Assembly (NCBI GenBank): GCA_045661225.1
Contig: JAZRFF010000017.1
Location: 4,767 to 68,766 of the forward strand
Direction: 5' to 3'
Length of the DNA stretch: 64,000 nucleotides
DNA from: HGM04593 sp045661225
Lineage (GTDB): Bacteria > Bacteroidota > Bacteroidia > Bacteroidales > Bacteroidaceae
Numbering within the stretch: position 1 is the stretch's first letter; every line of letters starts with the position of its first letter. The notes under the pieces are model-generated. The model did not search any database and was not told where the DNA came from. It saw only the letters and a list, made by a program, of their open reading frames with translations. The position numbers were made by a program, and so were the translations under genes. Positions 52,509 to 61,408 of this stretch are shown here, piece after piece.

Positions 52509-53846
52509 TTATACAATACCTTGTGCCATCATAGCATGAGCTACCTTCATGAAGCCTGCGATGTTTGCACCCTTCACGTAGTTGATGTAACCGTCTGCTT
52601 CAGTACCATACTTTACGCATTGTTCGTGGATACCCAACATGATGCCGTGCAACTTTTCGTCCACTTCTGCCGCACTCCAGCTTAAGTGCATAGCGTTCTG
52701 GCTCATTTCCAAACCAGAAGTTGCTACACCACCAGCATTAACAGCCTTACCAGGAGCATAAAGCTTCTTGTTGGCGATGAATGCATCGATAGCTTCCGGT
52801 GTACATCCCATGTTAGAGATTTCACCGATACACAAAGTACCATTGTTGATGAGGTTCTGAGCATCTTCGCCGTTCAATTCGTTTTGAGTTGCACATGGCA
52901 ATGCGATGTCTACCTACACTTCCCATGGACGACGTCCTGGTACGAATGTTGCGTTAGGATATTGTTCTGCGTATGGAGCTACGATATCATTACCTGATGC
53001 ACGAAGTTCGAGCATGTAGTCAATCTTATCACCGCTGATACCGTCTGGGTCGTATACATAACCGTCAGGACCTGAGATAGTAACAACCTTAGCGCCCAAT
53101 TCGGTAGCCTTAGTTACAGCACCCCATGCTACGTTACCGAAACCAGAAACAGCAACGGTCTTGCCTGCGATGTCGATACCTGCGTTCTTCAACATTTGGT
53201 TTACGAAGTATAAACCACCGAAACCGGTTGCTTCAGGACGAATCAATGAACCACCGAATTCCAAGCCCTTGCCTGTGAAAGTACCGGTAAATTCGCGAGT
53301 CAACTTCTTGTACATACCGAACATGTAACCCACTTCACGACCACCAACACCGATGTCGCCGGCTGGAACGTCCATGTCAGGACCTACGTGACGCCACAAT
53401 TCAAGCATGAACGATTGGCAGAAACGCATAACTTCTGCATCACTCTTACCGCGTGGAGAGAAGTCGGAACCACCCTTACCACCGCCCATAGGCAATGTAG
53501 TCAAAGCGTTCTTGAAAGTTTGTTCGAAACCTAAGAACTTCAAGATAGAAAGGTTTACTGATGCATGGAAACGGATACCGCCTTTGTAAGGGCCAATTGC
53601 GTTGTTGAACTGTACACGATAACCCAAGTTTACTTGTACCTTACCTCTATCGTCTACCCAAGGCACTTTGAATGTAAAGATACGGTCTGGTTCTACGAGT
53701 CTTTCAATCAAAGAAGCTCTTTCGAATTCAGGATGTTGGTTGTAGATATCTTCAATAGAATGCAATACTTCCTTTACTGCTTGCAAGTATTCTAATTCAC
53801 CAGGATGCTTAGCTTCAAGGGAAGCCATGATTTGATTAATATCCAT
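52509..53846 (-). pseudogene. gdhA: Glutamate dehydrogenase copy interrupted by an in-frame TAG
   Basis: Reading from ATG 53846 gives MDINQIMASLEAKHPGEL, then the full GDH fold (PMGGGKGGSDFSPRGKS with the catalytic lysine, GRPWEV-type region). A single TAG at 52914-52916 is codon 311; the same frame continues after it with VDIALPCATQNELNG to the normal end (CMKVA-like tail, AMMAQGIV). Total length is 445 codons, equal to the intact neighbour. The intact paralogue at 57085 has a lysine near the TAG position. If real, the 310-residue product lacks the end of the cofactor domain. Sequencing error or TAG read-through are alternatives. Confidence 0.88.
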
Positions 53847-53892
53847 AATAATAGAATTTAAGGATTTGACAAAATGATATGTTTTCTTCATG

Positions 53893-53922
53893 CAAAGGTA
53901 TGCTTTTAGGCGAATTGGCAAA
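53893..53922 (-). promoter_or_regulatory. Promoter for the interrupted gdhA
   Basis: On the minus strand TACCTTTG (53893-53900) matches TAnnTTTG; TTTG (53919-53922) lies 18 bases upstream. It supports the start at 53846 over longer in-frame options. Confidence 0.55.
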
Positions 53923-54071
53923 ATGTTTTCAGCGTTTTTTTTGAGTAAAAAATAAAGTGATTTTATTGTTGGAAAATAGTCGTGATTATTGTGCGATTTT
54001 TAGGTGGCAATGTGTTGCGTACTTCAATAATAATCGCGAATTTTGTAGGTAGCAAATAAAATGAAAACAAT

Positions 54072-57032
54072 ATGCTTAGCAAATTGAAACTGAATCAGTT
54101 ATATTTTAAAGATACCTCGTTTGTCAATTTGATGACCAAACGAATTTTCAACGTACTGTTGGTTGCGAATCCTTACGATGCCTTTATGTTGGAGGACGAC
54201 GGACGAATAGATGAGAAGATTTTTAATGAATACATGAACTTGAGTCTTCGCTATCCTCCTCGTTTTACGCAAGTTTCTACGGAAGAAGAAACATGGAGAC
54301 AGTTACAGAATACAAAGTTCGATTTGGTTATCGTTATGCCGGGTACGGACAATAGCGATACGTTCGACATTGCTCGTACCATTAAGAAAAAGTATAGCGA
54401 TATTCCTTTGGTTGTGCTTACTCCGTTTTCGCACGGTATTACTGCCCGTATGGAGCATGAAGACCTGAGTATCTTTGAATATGTGTTCTGTTGGTTGGGT
54501 AATACCGATTTATTGGTGTCTATCATCAAACTGATAGAAGACAAGATGAATCTGGAACACGATATTAAGGAGGTTGGTGTGCAGATGATTCTATTAGTAG
54601 AAGACTCTATCCGTTTCTATTCTTCGGTGCTGCCTAATCTGTATAAGTTTGTGTTGAAGCAAAGTCAGGAATTTGCAACAGAAGCCTTGAATGCTCACCA
54701 GCGAACACTTCGTATGCGTGGCCGTCCAAAGATAGTCTTGGCCCGTAGTTACGAAGAAGCTATGCATCTGTACAACCGGTATGAAAAGAATGTATTAGGT
54801 GTCATAACCGATGCACGTTTCCCTCGTGAAGGAATCGTTGATTCGATGGCAGGTATAAAGTTAATGAACGAGATACGTAAGCGCGATCCTTTCATGCCAT
54901 TGATATTGCAGTCCTCGGAGGTGGATAATGAACGTTATGCCCGTCGTTACGAAGCTTCTTTCGTTGATAAGAACTCCAAGAAGATGAACGTCGATTTGCG
55001 TGATATTGTTTCCGAACATTTTGGGTTCGGGGATTTTATCTTCCGTAATCCTAATACTTTTGAGGAAGTTGCCAGAGTGCGTAACTTGAAAGAGCTGCAA
55101 AATATCATATTTTCTATACCTAAAGAATCGTTGCTTTATCACATCAGCCATAATCACGTATCGCGTTGGTTGTATTCTCGCGCCATGTTCCCGCCTGCTG
55201 AGTTCTTGAAACAAATCAGTTGGGACGAATTCCAGGATATCGATGCTCACCGTCAGATTATCTTTGAGGCGATTGTGAAATATCGTAAGATGAAGAATCA
55301 AGGGGTTGTGGCAATCTTCCAAAGAGATAGATTCGATAGATATTCTAACTTTGCTAGAATCGGCGAAGGTTCTTTGGGAGGTAAAGGCAGAGGCTTGGCT
55401 TTCATTGATAATATGGTCAAGCGTCATGTAGAGTTTGATGAGTTCGAAAATGCATCGGTGGCTATACCTAAAACCGTGGTGTTGTGTACCGACATCTTTG
55501 ATGAATTCATGGATACCAATGGACTTTATCAAGTGGCATTAAGCGATGCTTCTGATGAAACCATATTGAAAGCATTCCTCCGTGCTCGTTTGCCGGAACG
55601 CCTGATGGAAGACTTCTTTGCTTTTTTTAATGTTGTGAAGTCGCCGATTGCCATCCGTTCGTCCAGTTTGCTGGAAGACTCCCATTATCAGCCTTTTGCC
55701 GGTATTTACTCTACTTACATGATTCCTTATTTGGAAGATAAGTACGAAATGCTTCGTATGCTTAGTGATGCCATCAAGGGGGTTTATGCTTCCGTTTATT
55801 ACAAAGACAGTAAAGCATATATGCAGGCAACCAGTAATGTGATTGACCAGGAAAAGATGGCAGTAATCCTTCAAGAAGTGGTTGGTACACAATATGGGGA
55901 TCGTTTCTATCCTTCCATTTCCGGGGTTGCCCGTTCGTTGAATTATTATCCGATTGGCGATGAAAAGGCCGAAGAAGGAACGGTGAGTCTTGCATTGGGC
56001 TTGGGTAAATACATTGTCGATGGTGGTGTTACGTTGCGTGTTTGTCCTTATCATCCTACTCAGGTTTTGCAAACGAGCGAACTCGAAATAGCCTTACGCG
56101 AAACCCAAACTCAATTTTATGCGCTCGATTTGAAGAACGACGGGCATGATTTTTCTTTGGACGATGGCTTTAACCTGTTGAAACTTTCGGTACGTGAAGC
56201 AGATAAGGACGGTGCTTTGCAGTTTATAGCCTCTACATACGATCCTTACGATATGGTTATCCGTGATGGCATTTATCCTGGAGGAAGAAAGGTTATTACC
56301 TTTGCTAACATCCTGCAACACGATGTTTTCCCGTTGGCTAAGATCTTGCAGTTGGTACAACAATATGGGCAGGCCGAAATGCGTCGTCCGGTAGAAATAG
56401 AATTTGCTGTATTGTTGAATCAAGCAAAGAAGACGGGTACTTTCTATATGTTGCAAATTCGTCCGATGGTTGATGTCAAGGCAGATTTGTCCGAAGACTT
56501 GAATCTGATTTCAGAAGATTCGCTATTGCTCAAGAGTTTCAATTCTTTGGGACATGGAGTGATGGAAGACATCCACGACTTGGTTTATGTGAAAACAGAT
56601 GGATACTCTGCATCCAATAATCCGGCTATTGCTTATGAAATAGAAAAACTTAATCGTAAGTTCTTGGATGAAGGTAAGAATTATGTTTTGGTTGGTCCGG
56701 GTCGATGGGGTAGTAGTGATTCCTGGTTGGGAATACCTGTCAAGTGGCCTCACATTTCAGCGGCGAGAGTGATCGTAGAAGCTGGGTTGACCAATTATCG
56801 GGTTGATCCAAGTCAAGGAACGCACTTCTTCCAAAACCTGACTTCGTTTGGTGTAGGTTACTTTACCATCAATGCGTATATGAACGATGGTATCTACAAC
56901 CAGGCATATCTCAATGAACAGAAAGCTGTAGAAGAGACGAATTTCTTAAGACATATCCACTTTGAGAAACCAATCAAGGTGAAAATGGATGGAAAGAAAA
57001 AAATAGGCGTGGTGATGATGCCTAATGAATAA
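54072..57032 (+). CDS. Receiver/ATP-grasp protein, PPDK N-terminal type
   Basis: A 986-residue cytosolic protein. About residues 25-150 form a receiver-like domain lacking the acceptor aspartate. About 170-305 form a receiver with E177-D178, D247 (GVITDARFP), S281/S282 and K300, so it looks phosphorylatable. From about 430 to 815 comes a pyruvate phosphate dikinase-type ATP-grasp domain (SLGGKGRGLAF, IRSSSLLEDS, FAGIYST, LQIRPM). The swivelling histidine domain and PEP barrel of PPDK are absent; instead a C-terminal part of about 150 residues contains GPGRWGSSDSWLGIPV. It is flanked by two gdhA genes. It is annotated in related genomes as a PEP/pyruvate-binding protein; the substrate is unknown. 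Confidence 0.85.
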   Translation: MLSKLKLNQLYFKDTSFVNLMTKRIFNVLLVANPYDAFMLEDDGRIDEKIFNEYMNLSLRYPPRFTQVSTEEETWRQLQNTKFDLVIVMPGTDNSDTFDIARTIKKKYSDIPLVVLTPFSHGITARMEHEDLSIFEYVFCWLGNTDLLVSIIKLIEDKMNLEHDIKEVGVQMILLVEDSIRFYSSVLPNLYKFVLKQSQEFATEALNAHQRTLRMRGRPKIVLARSYEEAMHLYNRYEKNVLGVITDARFPREGIVDSMAGIKLMNEIRKRDPFMPLILQSSEVDNERYARRYEASFVDKNSKKMNVDLRDIVSEHFGFGDFIFRNPNTFEEVARVRNLKELQNIIFSIPKESLLYHISHNHVSRWLYSRAMFPPAEFLKQISWDEFQDIDAHRQIIFEAIVKYRKMKNQGVVAIFQRDRFDRYSNFARIGEGSLGGKGRGLAFIDNMVKRHVEFDEFENASVAIPKTVVLCTDIFDEFMDTNGLYQVALSDASDETILKAFLRARLPERLMEDFFAFFNVVKSPIAIRSSSLLEDSHYQPFAGIYSTYMIPYLEDKYEMLRMLSDAIKGVYASVYYKDSKAYMQATSNVIDQEKMAVILQEVVGTQYGDRFYPSISGVARSLNYYPIGDEKAEEGTVSLALGLGKYIVDGGVTLRVCPYHPTQVLQTSELEIALRETQTQFYALDLKNDGHDFSLDDGFNLLKLSVREADKDGALQFIASTYDPYDMVIRDGIYPGGRKVITFANILQHDVFPLAKILQLVQQYGQAEMRRPVEIEFAVLLNQAKKTGTFYMLQIRPMVDVKADLSEDLNLISEDSLLLKSFNSLGHGVMEDIHDLVYVKTDGYSASNNPAIAYEIEKLNRKFLDEGKNYVLVGPGRWGSSDSWLGIPVKWPHISAARVIVEAGLTNYRVDPSQGTHFFQNLTSFGVGYFTINAYMNDGIYNQAYLNEQKAVEETNFLRHIHFEKPIKVKMDGKKKIGVVMMPNE

Positions 57033-57034
57033 AA

Positions 57035-57067
57035 GAAAGAGGGATGCTGATTGGGCATCCCTCTTTC
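57035..57067. terminator. Bidirectional terminator between the receiver/ATP-grasp gene and gdhA
   Basis: GAAAGAGGGATGC (57035-57047) and GCATCCCTCTTTC (57055-57067), perfect. It serves both convergent genes. Confidence 0.85.
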
Positions 57068-57084
57068 ATATCTTATGGTATATT

Positions 57085-58419
57085 TTATACAATTCCTTGT
57101 GCCATCATGGCCTTGGCTACCTTCATGAAGCCAGCAATGTTAGCTCCCTTCACGTAGTTTACATAACCATCTTCTTCGGTGCCATATTTCACGCAATTTT
57201 CATGAATGTTTTCCATGATGTAGTGAAGCTTGTTGTCCACTTCTTCTGCACTCCATGAGATACGTTCAGAGTTCTGGCTCATTTCAAGACCTGAAACTGA
57301 TACACCACCAGCATTTGCGGCCTTACCCGGAGCATAGAGAATCTTGGCTTCTTGGAAAATGCGGATAGCTTCTGGTGTAGAAGGCATGTTGGCACCTTCT
57401 GAAACAGCAATGACACCATTGTCTACCAACATTTTAGCATGCTCACCGTTCAACTCATTTTGAGTAGCCGATGGAAGTGCAATGTCAGCCTTTTCTCCCC
57501 AAGGTTTAGCTCCCGGTACATATTTTACACCATACTTTTCTGCATATTCGCGGATACGTCCACGATACAAGTTCTTCAGTTCCATGATGAAGTCCAACTT
57601 TTCGCGGTCGATACCATCCGGGTCGTAAATATAACCGTCAGAGTCTGACATAGTCAATACCTTACCACCCAATTGGAGTACCTTTTCTGCGGTATATTGA
57701 GCAACGTTACCCGAACCGGATATCAAGACAGTCTTGCCCTGCAAATCCATACCCTTGGTCTTCAACATTTCCATCAAGAAGTATACGTTACCATAACCGG
57801 TTGCTTCCGGACGAACCAATGATCCTCCGAATTCACGGCCTTTACCGGTGAAGGTTCCTGTAAACTCGCGTGTCAACTTCTTGTACATGCCGAACATATA
57901 ACCAACTTCGCGACCGCCTACGCCGATGTCGCCTGCAGGAACGTCAGTGTCCGGACCAATATGGCGCCACAATTCCAACATGAAAGCTTGGCAGAAACGC
58001 ATAACTTCAGCATTCGACTTACCACGTGGAGAGAAATCCGAACCACCTTTACCACCACCCATTGGGAGTGTAGTCAATGAATTCTTGAATGTTTGTTCAA
58101 AAGCCAAGAACTTCAAGATACCCAAGTTAACGGATGCATGGAAACGGATACCGCCTTTGTAAGGACCGATAGCGTTGTTGTGCTGAACGCGATAACCCAT
58201 GTTGGTTTGTACATTGCCCTTGTCGTCCATCCATGTTACACGGAATTGATATACACGGTCTGGAATACACAAGCGCTCAATCAAATTTACCTTGTCAAAT
58301 TCAGGGTGTTTGTTATATTCTTCTTCAATAGTGCCAAGCACTTCTTCTACTGCCTGATGATACTCAGGTTCGTTAGGAAATCTTCTTTTTAGATCTTCTA
58401 ATACCTTTGATGCATTCAT
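57085..58419 (-). CDS. gdhA: Glutamate dehydrogenase, intact copy
   Basis: Interconverts glutamate with 2-oxoglutarate and ammonia. The hexameric-type enzyme has 444 residues: GGIRFHASVNLGILKF, LPMGGGKGGSDFSPRGKS with the catalytic lysine, DVPAGDIGVGGREVGYM, then the Rossmann domain with SGSGNVAQYTAEK and the C-terminal ATQNELNGE and GLEMSQNSERISW. The two copies in this window are clearly paralogous yet differ throughout (for example SGFGNVAWG in the other), so the duplication is old. Which cofactor each uses cannot be decided here. The first 52 codons use eight GAA and two GAG. Confidence 0.96.
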   Translation of the reverse strand: MNASKVLEDLKRRFPNEPEYHQAVEEVLGTIEEEYNKHPEFDKVNLIERLCIPDRVYQFRVTWMDDKGNVQTNMGYRVQHNNAIGPYKGGIRFHASVNLGILKFLAFEQTFKNSLTTLPMGGGKGGSDFSPRGKSNAEVMRFCQAFMLELWRHIGPDTDVPAGDIGVGGREVGYMFGMYKKLTREFTGTFTGKGREFGGSLVRPEATGYGNVYFLMEMLKTKGMDLQGKTVLISGSGNVAQYTAEKVLQLGGKVLTMSDSDGYIYDPDGIDREKLDFIMELKNLYRGRIREYAEKYGVKYVPGAKPWGEKADIALPSATQNELNGEHAKMLVDNGVIAVSEGANMPSTPEAIRIFQEAKILYAPGKAANAGGVSVSGLEMSQNSERISWSAEEVDNKLHYIMENIHENCVKYGTEEDGYVNYVKGANIAGFMKVAKAMMAQGIV

Positions 58420-58559
58420 AATTATTTGTCTTTAGTTGTCAATCTTTTTTAGTGGGTGCGAAAATATGTATAATATTTTAGCTTTGCAACGTTTTATAAA
58501 GAAAATAACCTTTTTAGTGTCGATTTGTTTATTTTATGTATAAATACTAAATAAATGGT

Positions 58560-58739
58560 TTATTTTTTCTTGTTTTTAATAGATTTAATTATGGGGACAA
58601 ACACCAACGCGCCTGAAATTAGAACGGTTAATATGAGTGGCCCGTCTATCTGTTCGCTTCCTACAAGTATTAGATAACAAGTAGCCACCCATAAAAGAGT
58701 TAATATTACCGATTGTGTAGTAGATAATGGTCTTCTCAT
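58560..58739 (-). CDS. Small two-helix membrane peptide downstream of maeB
   Basis: A 59-residue frame from ATG 58739 to TAA 58560 that short-gene filters would miss. It reads MRRPLSTTQSVILTLLWVAT at the start, has two hydrophobic segments (about 10-27 and 34-50) and ends in the basic tail KSIKNKKK. By the positive-inside rule both ends face the cytoplasm. It begins 11 bases after the maeB stop on the same strand, so it is probably co-transcribed. I do not recognise a family. It could be a conserved small membrane protein or a chance frame, but the hydrophobic pattern and spacing favour a real gene. Confidence 0.6.
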   Translation of the reverse strand: MRRPLSTTQSVILTLLWVATCYLILVGSEQIDGPLILTVLISGALVFVPIIKSIKNKKK

Positions 58740-58750
58740 ATCGATTCTGT

Positions 58751-61033
58751 TTATTGGTTCTTTTTCTTGTCTACGATGGCATCAATAACTGCAATGGCCG
58801 TAATGGTTACGATATCGCGGACTGAGGCTTCGCAGTCGGTGAAGTGGATAGGTTTGTTCAATCCCATTTGGATAGGCCCGATAACTTCAGTCTCACTCAT
58901 TGATTGAATCAACTGATAGGTAGCATTGGCTGAACTCAAGTTTGGGAAAATCAATGTGTTTACATCTTTTCCTTTCAAGCGGGTAAACGGATATTTTTCA
59001 TCGCGGGCCGTATTGTTCATGGCATATTTTACCTGCATTTCTCCGTCGATGGCCAATTCTGGATATTCTTTTTGCATGATGTCGATGGCTTCGTGTACCT
59101 TAGCCGGACTGCCTTCGCTATCCGATCCGAAGTTTGAATACGACAACATAGCCATAACCGGTGTATGGTTGAAGAATTCTACGGTAGTCTTCGATAGTTT
59201 GGCAATATCTAACAATGTATCGGTATCAGGATGACGGTTAATCAAGGTATCAGCCAAGAAATAAGTACCCTTCTTGGAGTTCAAAATGTGCATGGTACCG
59301 AAGTGCTTGAATTCTGGACGGATGCCAATCACTTCCTTCGCTACCTTGATGGTGTTGCTATACTTGGTGTAAAGACCGGTGATGAATGCATCGGCTTCGC
59401 CTGTTTCAACCATCATCATACCGAAGTAGTTGCGTTCGAACATCTTGTCGTTTGCTTCCTGGAAGTTGGCACCTTGACGGGCACGCTTTTCTGCCAGGAT
59501 ACGGGCATAACGTTCGCGGCGTGGCGCTTCATCCGGATGGCGGAGGTTGACGATTTCAATGCCTTCTAGGCTGAGATCCAATTCTTTGGCAAGCTTGGTG
59601 ATGGCTTCGTCATTACCTAACAGAATAGGGTGACAGATACCTTCCGACTTGGCTTCTATAGCTGCCTTTAGCATGGTTGGGTGGATACCTTCAGCAAATA
59701 CCACTCGTTGTGGGTCACGTCGGGCAGTATCGTAAAGCTGGCGGGTGAGTTTGCTTTCTTGTCCCATCAATTCTTTCAAGTGCTGGCGATAAGCTTCCCA
59801 ATCGGTGATTGGCTTACGTGCAACCCCCGATTCCATGGCAGCTTTCGCTACAGCCATAGAAACTTCCGTAATCAAACGCGGGTCAACAGGCTTCGGGATG
59901 AAATAATCAGGACCGAAGGTGAAGTTGTTTACTTGATAGACTTCGTTTACTACGTCCGGCACCGGTTGCTTGGCCAGGTTGGCGATAGCACGGACGGCTG
60001 CCAGCTTCATTTCTTCGTTGATGGCGGTTGAGGCTACGTCCAATGCTCCGCGGAAGATGTATGGGAATCCGATAACATTATTAATCTGATTAGGGTAGTC
60101 GCTTCGCCCTGTAGACATGAGAACGTCCGGACGGGCAGCCATGGCTTCTTCGTACGATATTTCAGGCACAGGATTCGCCAAGGCGAATACGATAGGATGC
60201 GAAGCCATGTTGCGAATCATGTCTTGGGATAATACATTTCCCTTTGATAAACCAAGGAAAACGTCAGCGCCCTGAATGGCTTCTTCTAACGTATGTATAT
60301 CTCGACGGTCGGTTGCAAAATAGCGCTTTGTAGCATCCAGGTTCTCACGGTCGCTGGTTATTACCCCTTTCGAGTCGAGCATGATGATGTTTTCGTGGGT
60401 TGCCCCCAAAGCTTCATACAACTTTGTACACGAAATGGCCGCTGCACCGGCACCATTCACTACAATCTTCACGTCTTCAATCTTTTTGCCTGCTACTTCG
60501 AGCGCATTCAGCAAACCGGCAGCCGAGATGATGGCCGTACCGTGTTGGTCGTCGTGCATCACAGGTATGTCGAGCTCTTCCTTCAAACGACGCTCAATTT
60601 CAAAACATTCGGGCGCCTTGATGTCTTCCAGATTAATACCACCGAAGGTCGGGGCGATGGCTTTTACTGCTTCGATAAATTTTTCCGGATCCTTTTCGTT
60701 TACTTCGATGTCGAATACGTCGATTCCCCCGTATATCTTAAAGAGCAAGCCTTTACCTTCCATCACAGGCTTGCCGGCCATAGCACCGATGTCTCCAAGT
60801 CCCAAAACGGCAGTACCGTTAGAAATTACGGCTACCAAGTTTCCTTTGGCAGTATATTTGTAGGCATCTTGTGGATTCTTTTCAATTTCCAGACAAGGTT
60901 CGGCTACACCCGGAGAGTATGCGAGCGATAAGTCTGTTTGGGTACTATAAGGCTTGGTTGGAACAACTTCTATTTTGCCTGGCTTTCCTTGAGAGTGGTA
61001 AAGCAATGCGGCTTCTTTCGTGATTTTAGCCAT
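58751..61033 (-). CDS. maeB: Malic enzyme fused to phosphotransacetylase-like domain
   Basis: A 760-residue MaeB-type protein. About residues 1-420 are the malic enzyme (oxidative decarboxylation of malate to pyruvate, usually with NADP): YSPGVAEPC, GTAVLGLGDIGA, HDDQHGTAIISAAGL and VVNGAGAAAISC. About 430-760 form a phosphate acetyl/butyryltransferase-like domain (VVFAEGIHPTMLKAA, GEMQVKYAMN, LIFPNLSSANATYQL), which in known MaeB proteins senses acetyl-CoA rather than catalysing. A minus-strand TATTTTCG (61072-61079) is a likely -7 element with one mismatch. The 59-residue peptide gene follows. Confidence 0.95.
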   Translation of the reverse strand: MAKITKEAALLYHSQGKPGKIEVVPTKPYSTQTDLSLAYSPGVAEPCLEIEKNPQDAYKYTAKGNLVAVISNGTAVLGLGDIGAMAGKPVMEGKGLLFKIYGGIDVFDIEVNEKDPEKFIEAVKAIAPTFGGINLEDIKAPECFEIERRLKEELDIPVMHDDQHGTAIISAAGLLNALEVAGKKIEDVKIVVNGAGAAAISCTKLYEALGATHENIIMLDSKGVITSDRENLDATKRYFATDRRDIHTLEEAIQGADVFLGLSKGNVLSQDMIRNMASHPIVFALANPVPEISYEEAMAARPDVLMSTGRSDYPNQINNVIGFPYIFRGALDVASTAINEEMKLAAVRAIANLAKQPVPDVVNEVYQVNNFTFGPDYFIPKPVDPRLITEVSMAVAKAAMESGVARKPITDWEAYRQHLKELMGQESKLTRQLYDTARRDPQRVVFAEGIHPTMLKAAIEAKSEGICHPILLGNDEAITKLAKELDLSLEGIEIVNLRHPDEAPRRERYARILAEKRARQGANFQEANDKMFERNYFGMMMVETGEADAFITGLYTKYSNTIKVAKEVIGIRPEFKHFGTMHILNSKKGTYFLADTLINRHPDTDTLLDIAKLSKTTVEFFNHTPVMAMLSYSNFGSDSEGSPAKVHEAIDIMQKEYPELAIDGEMQVKYAMNNTARDEKYPFTRLKGKDVNTLIFPNLSSANATYQLIQSMSETEVIGPIQMGLNKPIHFTDCEASVRDIVTITAIAVIDAIVDKKKNQ

Positions 61034-61408
61034 AATCTATTTCCTTTATGTTAGTTTTTGTAATTCGCGGGCGAAAATACAAATAATATTATAATTTGTT
61101 GCTTTTACGGGAGAAAAACCGTTGAGAAACCCGTTGAATAGTTTGAGCCTTTCTCTTCTAAAGGTTGATTTACAATTATTAGAACGTATGTTGGGCCATA
61201 TTGTTGGGCTGTAACATTCTAAAAGTTTGATTTTATAGCAGATTGGTGTTTTTATGGAAAAACACTTTTCTCCTATATTTATTATATGGAAAAAAATGAA
61301 TAATTTTGCAACTCGTTAAAAAGTTCGCGTAAATCAGTATTTAAGGCCCGAAAAACGAAAATAAACTAGATAATCGAAATAATAACAATTTAATTAAATC
61401 ATAAATCA
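61034..61408. other. Divergent intergenic region maeB / efflux operon, no gene
   Basis: 375 A/T-rich bases. The left end carries the maeB leader and its -7 element (61072-61079, minus strand); the right end carries the plus-strand promoter element at 61301-61308 and an A-rich leader. I see no RNA gene or extended inverted repeat in the middle. Confidence 0.65.
61301..61308 (+). promoter_or_regulatory. Promoter -7 element for the RND efflux operon
   Basis: TAATTTTG matches TAnnTTTG. A clear -33 TTTG is missing. The leader is about 95 bases. Confidence 0.45.

Noticed and set aside
52509..53846. Two separate genes, a short GDH-like C-terminal protein and a truncated GDH
   Set aside because: Both pieces are in the same reading frame, separated only by one TAG and four further codons before a TTG; they are one interrupted gene.
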